This document shows, one piece after another, positions 61,247 through 64,000 of a stretch of DNA of 64,000 nucleotides. Both the position numbers and the translations under genes were made by a program. A model generated the notes under the pieces. It searched no databases, was not told where the DNA came from, and worked only from the letters and a program-made list of their open reading frames with translations. The stretch is from CAIVPM01 sp964477265 (GTDB lineage Bacteria > Bacteroidota > Bacteroidia > Chitinophagales > Chitinophagaceae), in the NCBI GenBank assembly GCA_964477265.1, contig CAYZDJ010000005.1, positions 62,001-126,000 on the forward strand. Direction: 5' to 3'. The stretch's first letter is position 1. Each line of letters starts with the position of its first letter.

Positions 61247-61283
61247 AAAGCCTCAACATTATTTATATGTTGAGGCTTTTTTA
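61247..61283 (+). terminator. Terminator after the aldolase gene
   Basis: AAAGCCTCAACAT (61247-61259) and ATGTTGAGGCTTT (61267-61279) form a perfect stem followed by a T-run. Confidence 0.88.
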
Positions 61284-61298
61284 GTTGCGTAAGTTTAT

Positions 61299-61329
61299 TT
61301 TGAGGCAAAACATAAGCATATTAAATTTG
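61299..61329 (+). promoter_or_regulatory. Promoter of the M36 peptidase gene
   Basis: TTTG (61299-61302), 19 bases, then TAAATTTG (61322-61329): a full match to the Bacteroidota consensus. The ATG follows 14 bases later. Confidence 0.65.
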
Positions 61330-61343
61330 GCAAAATTTGTAAA

Positions 61344-64000
61344 ATGAAGAAATTTTTCTTTTTATCGGCGTTTGTTATTTTAAGCATAAGTGTTATTAAA
61401 GCACAGGACTTAAATAAGGATGCCGCTTTAAAATTAATTAATGGCAATGCTGAAGCCTTAGGCATTAATAATTTTTACAGGGATGTACCACTTATTACAA
61501 ACGCATATACAGATGCAGACAGGGGTATTACATACATATATCCACAGCAAACTTATAAAGGTATCAAGCTGTTTAATATTATTAAATCGGTAATATTTAA
61601 GGAAACAGTTTTGCAAACATTTGAAGGGGATTTTATTAATAAAATTGAAAATAAAACCAATAGCGAAGTGCCTGTAATTACTGCATCAGACGCTGTTGTA
61701 CTTGCTGCAAAACATTTGGGTTTATCCGTGCCAAATAATTTAAAAATAATAGAAAACAATTATGCTACAAAAAAGCAATATGTATTATCAAATGCAGGCA
61801 TTGCCAAAAGAAACACGTTAGTAGAACTTGTTTGGCGTAGCAATGATGACAACCAAACATTTCAACTTGCGTGGAATGTGAGTATTGATGTTTTAAACTC
61901 GAGCGATTATTGGAATGTTAGAGTAGATGCTGCAACAGGAACAATAATTGATAAAGACAATTACACTGTTCATGAAAATAAAACTATTAATACCACGACT
62001 ATAAAAAAGAATAACAAAATAAATTGTGTAGAACAAAAATTTATCAATCCAGATTTTAGTGCAAAGCTAAGTAGCCTTAGTTCTGCAACTACAAGTGCCA
62101 CATATCGCGTTGTTGCTTTTCCTAAAGAAAACAAAAATGTAACAGGTGGTATCACCTTAGAAACTGATCCATGGTTAAAGGTAGGTGCAACAAACAATGC
62201 AGTTACTTATGGATGGCATTATGATGGTACTATTGATTATGATTTTACACAAGGCAATAATGTATTTGCTTACGATGACAGCTTAAAGCAAAACTTTGCA
62301 GGTCGTTATCCAACGTCTTCAACGCCATTTCCCACACTTACATTTACACCTACGCCAGTATTTACCAAGCAACCTACATTAACACAAAACAGGGAGTTTG
62401 GAACAACTAATTTATTTTACTGGAATAATATTATACATGACATATATTATCAATATGGCTTTACTGAAGCTGGCGGGAATTTTCAATCTACAAATTTTGG
62501 TGTTGATAATAACAATAGAGGTGGTGCAGGTGGTGACCTTGTTATGGCTGAAGCCCAGGATGGTGGTGGAACAAATAATGCAAATTTTTCCACGCCACCA
62601 GATGGCAGTTCTGGCAGAATGCAAATGTATTTGTGGACACCAACTACTATAAGAACTGATGGTGATATTGATAATGGTATTATAACCCATGAATTTGGAC
62701 ATGGTATTTCTAATAGGTTGACTGGTGGTCCATCAAACACATCATGCCTTAGTAATTATGAGCAGGCAGGCGAGGGCTGGAGCGATTATTTTGCACTAAT
62801 GACTACAACCAATTGGGCAACTGCAAAAACTACAGATGGTACTAAAAAAAGGCCTGTTGGTACCTATGTTATGAATCAAACTTTATCTGGTGCAGGAATA
62901 AGGGAGTTCCCATATACAACTGATATGAATATCAACTTCCATACTTACGTTAATGTGGGTGATGTTGCTGGTCATCCTGGAACAACAAGTACTGGAGTAA
63001 TTATTCCAAATTCTACCGAAATACATTATATAGGAGAAGTTTGGTGCAGTGCTTTATGGGATATGACTTGGAACATTATTCAACAAGTTGGTTATATTAA
63101 CCCCAATATTTATGATGCTAATGGTGGTGGTGGAAATAACATAGCACTTAATTTGGTAATGCAGGGATTAAAATTTCAAAAATGTAGCCCAGGCTTTTTA
63201 GATTCGAGAAATGCAATTTTAAAAGCCGATAGTGTGTTGTATGGCAACATGTACCATTGTGCTATATGGAATGCATTTGGAAGAAGGGGAATGGGATACA
63301 ATGCCATACAAGGATTGTCAACCAAAACAACTGACCAGACTGAAGACTTTGAAGTGCCTTGCTTTACTTTATCAGGAAGAGTTATAACGCCAAACTTATT
63401 GCCAGTTAACAATGCTTTGGTCTGGAACAAAAAAGACAATTATTTCTGGAATGCAAAGGATTCTGCAAATGCATATTTCGAATTTGATGCTTATACTTAT
63501 TTTAACAAAACATTGTTTGCTGCTAAAAAGCCAGCAACAACCAAAGCTAATGGTGTAACCAGTGTTGATGTGCTATTAACGCAACGTCACATTTTAAACA
63601 CCACAAAACTTAGCAGTGCATATAAAATAATTGCTGCTGATGTTGATGGCAATAAGGTTGTAAACAGTGTTGATGTATTGAGAATAAAACGTTTGATATT
63701 GGGCACTGATACCACTTTTACAAAAACTGTTGGCACTGTAAAAACAGACAGGCTTTGGGAGTTTGTAGATAGTGCTTATGTTTTTCCAGATACTACCAAT
63801 CCTTTTCCATTTAAAGACAGTATAAAAATTACCACTTTAAATGCAAACGTCGAAAACCAAACCTTTATTGGCGTTAAACTAGGAGATGTAAATTATGATT
63901 GGAAACCTGCTATTGCAAGAGGCGTTTCAATTAAGCCAGTAGAATTAATGGTTAATGGCGAATGGGTGGTTGCCAATGGCGAAAAAACTTTAAACCTGAA
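61344..64000 (+). CDS. M36 (fungalysin-like) metallopeptidase with dockerin-like segment, partial
   Basis: The reading frame starts at the ATG at 61344 and is still open at the window end (about 885 residues seen). A signal peptide ends IKAQ. An FTP-like propeptide (about 20-190) is followed by the M36 catalytic domain with zinc motif HEFGH (His449, Glu450, His453) and the third ligand Glu477 in GEGWSDYF. After about residue 670 come a Cna_B-like part and a dockerin-like EF-hand pair (AADVDGNKVVNSVDVLRIKRLILG near 765-790). A sorting domain is expected beyond the end of the window. Confidence 0.87.
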   Translation, partial: MKKFFFLSAFVILSISVIKAQDLNKDAALKLINGNAEALGINNFYRDVPLITNAYTDADRGITYIYPQQTYKGIKLFNIIKSVIFKETVLQTFEGDFINKIENKTNSEVPVITASDAVVLAAKHLGLSVPNNLKIIENNYATKKQYVLSNAGIAKRNTLVELVWRSNDDNQTFQLAWNVSIDVLNSSDYWNVRVDAATGTIIDKDNYTVHENKTINTTTIKKNNKINCVEQKFINPDFSAKLSSLSSATTSATYRVVAFPKENKNVTGGITLETDPWLKVGATNNAVTYGWHYDGTIDYDFTQGNNVFAYDDSLKQNFAGRYPTSSTPFPTLTFTPTPVFTKQPTLTQNREFGTTNLFYWNNIIHDIYYQYGFTEAGGNFQSTNFGVDNNNRGGAGGDLVMAEAQDGGGTNNANFSTPPDGSSGRMQMYLWTPTTIRTDGDIDNGIITHEFGHGISNRLTGGPSNTSCLSNYEQAGEGWSDYFALMTTTNWATAKTTDGTKKRPVGTYVMNQTLSGAGIREFPYTTDMNINFHTYVNVGDVAGHPGTTSTGVIIPNSTEIHYIGEVWCSALWDMTWNIIQQVGYINPNIYDANGGGGNNIALNLVMQGLKFQKCSPGFLDSRNAILKADSVLYGNMYHCAIWNAFGRRGMGYNAIQGLSTKTTDQTEDFEVPCFTLSGRVITPNLLPVNNALVWNKKDNYFWNAKDSANAYFEFDAYTYFNKTLFAAKKPATTKANGVTSVDVLLTQRHILNTTKLSSAYKIIAADVDGNKVVNSVDVLRIKRLILGTDTTFTKTVGTVKTDRLWEFVDSAYVFPDTTNPFPFKDSIKITTLNANVENQTFIGVKLGDVNYDWKPAIARGVSIKPVELMVNGEWVVANGEKTLNL

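Overview
The window is AT-rich chromosomal DNA from a member of the phylum Bacteroidota, most likely close to the Chitinophagaceae. This rests on several independent signs: secreted proteins that end in type IX secretion (T9SS) type A sorting domains, a Bacteroidota-type TonB protein, DUF3857/transglutaminase proteins, a futalosine-pathway MqnA protein, and promoter boxes of the TAnnTTTG type (for example 61322-61329 with TTTG 19 bases upstream). No tRNA, rRNA or CRISPR array was seen.

Layout. 350-4212: TonB-like protein, small membrane protein, PstS-like lipoprotein and TPR protein, closed by a terminator. 4305-21665: a complete 14-gene nuoA-N complex I cluster on the + strand. It is unusual in carrying four two-gene toxin-antitoxin-like modules between nuo genes (ParE/RelE-like after nuoC, DUF4160/DUF2442 before nuoF, HicAB between nuoG and nuoH, MntA/HepT between nuoH and nuoI), plus a tandem DUF4440 pair. 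Most of the other nuo spacers hold an inverted-repeat element. 21674-27949: a lipocalin-size secreted protein of unknown function, mqnA, two DUF3857 proteins (one with a lost catalytic Cys) and a DUF4258 protein. 28185-29601: two clpP genes. 29819-36848: a minus-strand sulfide-oxidation cluster (Crp/Fnr regulator, TauE, DUF2490, sulfide:quinone oxidoreductase, DUF983, persulfide dioxygenase-rhodanese, rhodanese, DUF2892, two YeeE/YedE half-transporters).

36994-41520 is an accessory stretch. It has a T9SS gene broken at a run of nine G and carrying dispersed-repeat sequences inside its reading frame, a REP-associated tyrosine transposase (RAYT) whose 3' end and REP pair are triplicated in tandem, a protein of unknown function, and a decayed array of 21-bp repeats. 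41522-46566 is the rimP-nusA-infB operon, with an attenuator-like hairpin between its promoter and rimP. 46719-51539: SGNH esterase and a LytS/LytTR two-component pair. 51767-59939: secreted proteins, two with almost the same sorting domain. 60155-61228: class I fructose-bisphosphate aldolase. 61344 to the end: an M36 metallopeptidase with a dockerin-like segment that runs off the window.

How it fits together: the nuo complex would reduce menaquinone, whose synthesis MqnA serves; sulfide:quinone oxidoreductase feeds electrons into the same quinone pool, and the dioxygenase, rhodaneses and TauE/YeeE transporters would handle the sulfur products. The strongest candidates for something new are the nuo operon acting as a landing site for small toxin-antitoxin-like cassettes, and a dispersed repeat (core TGGTGCCAACGCCACT) that directly follows two of these cassettes and occurs a third time between nusA and infB.
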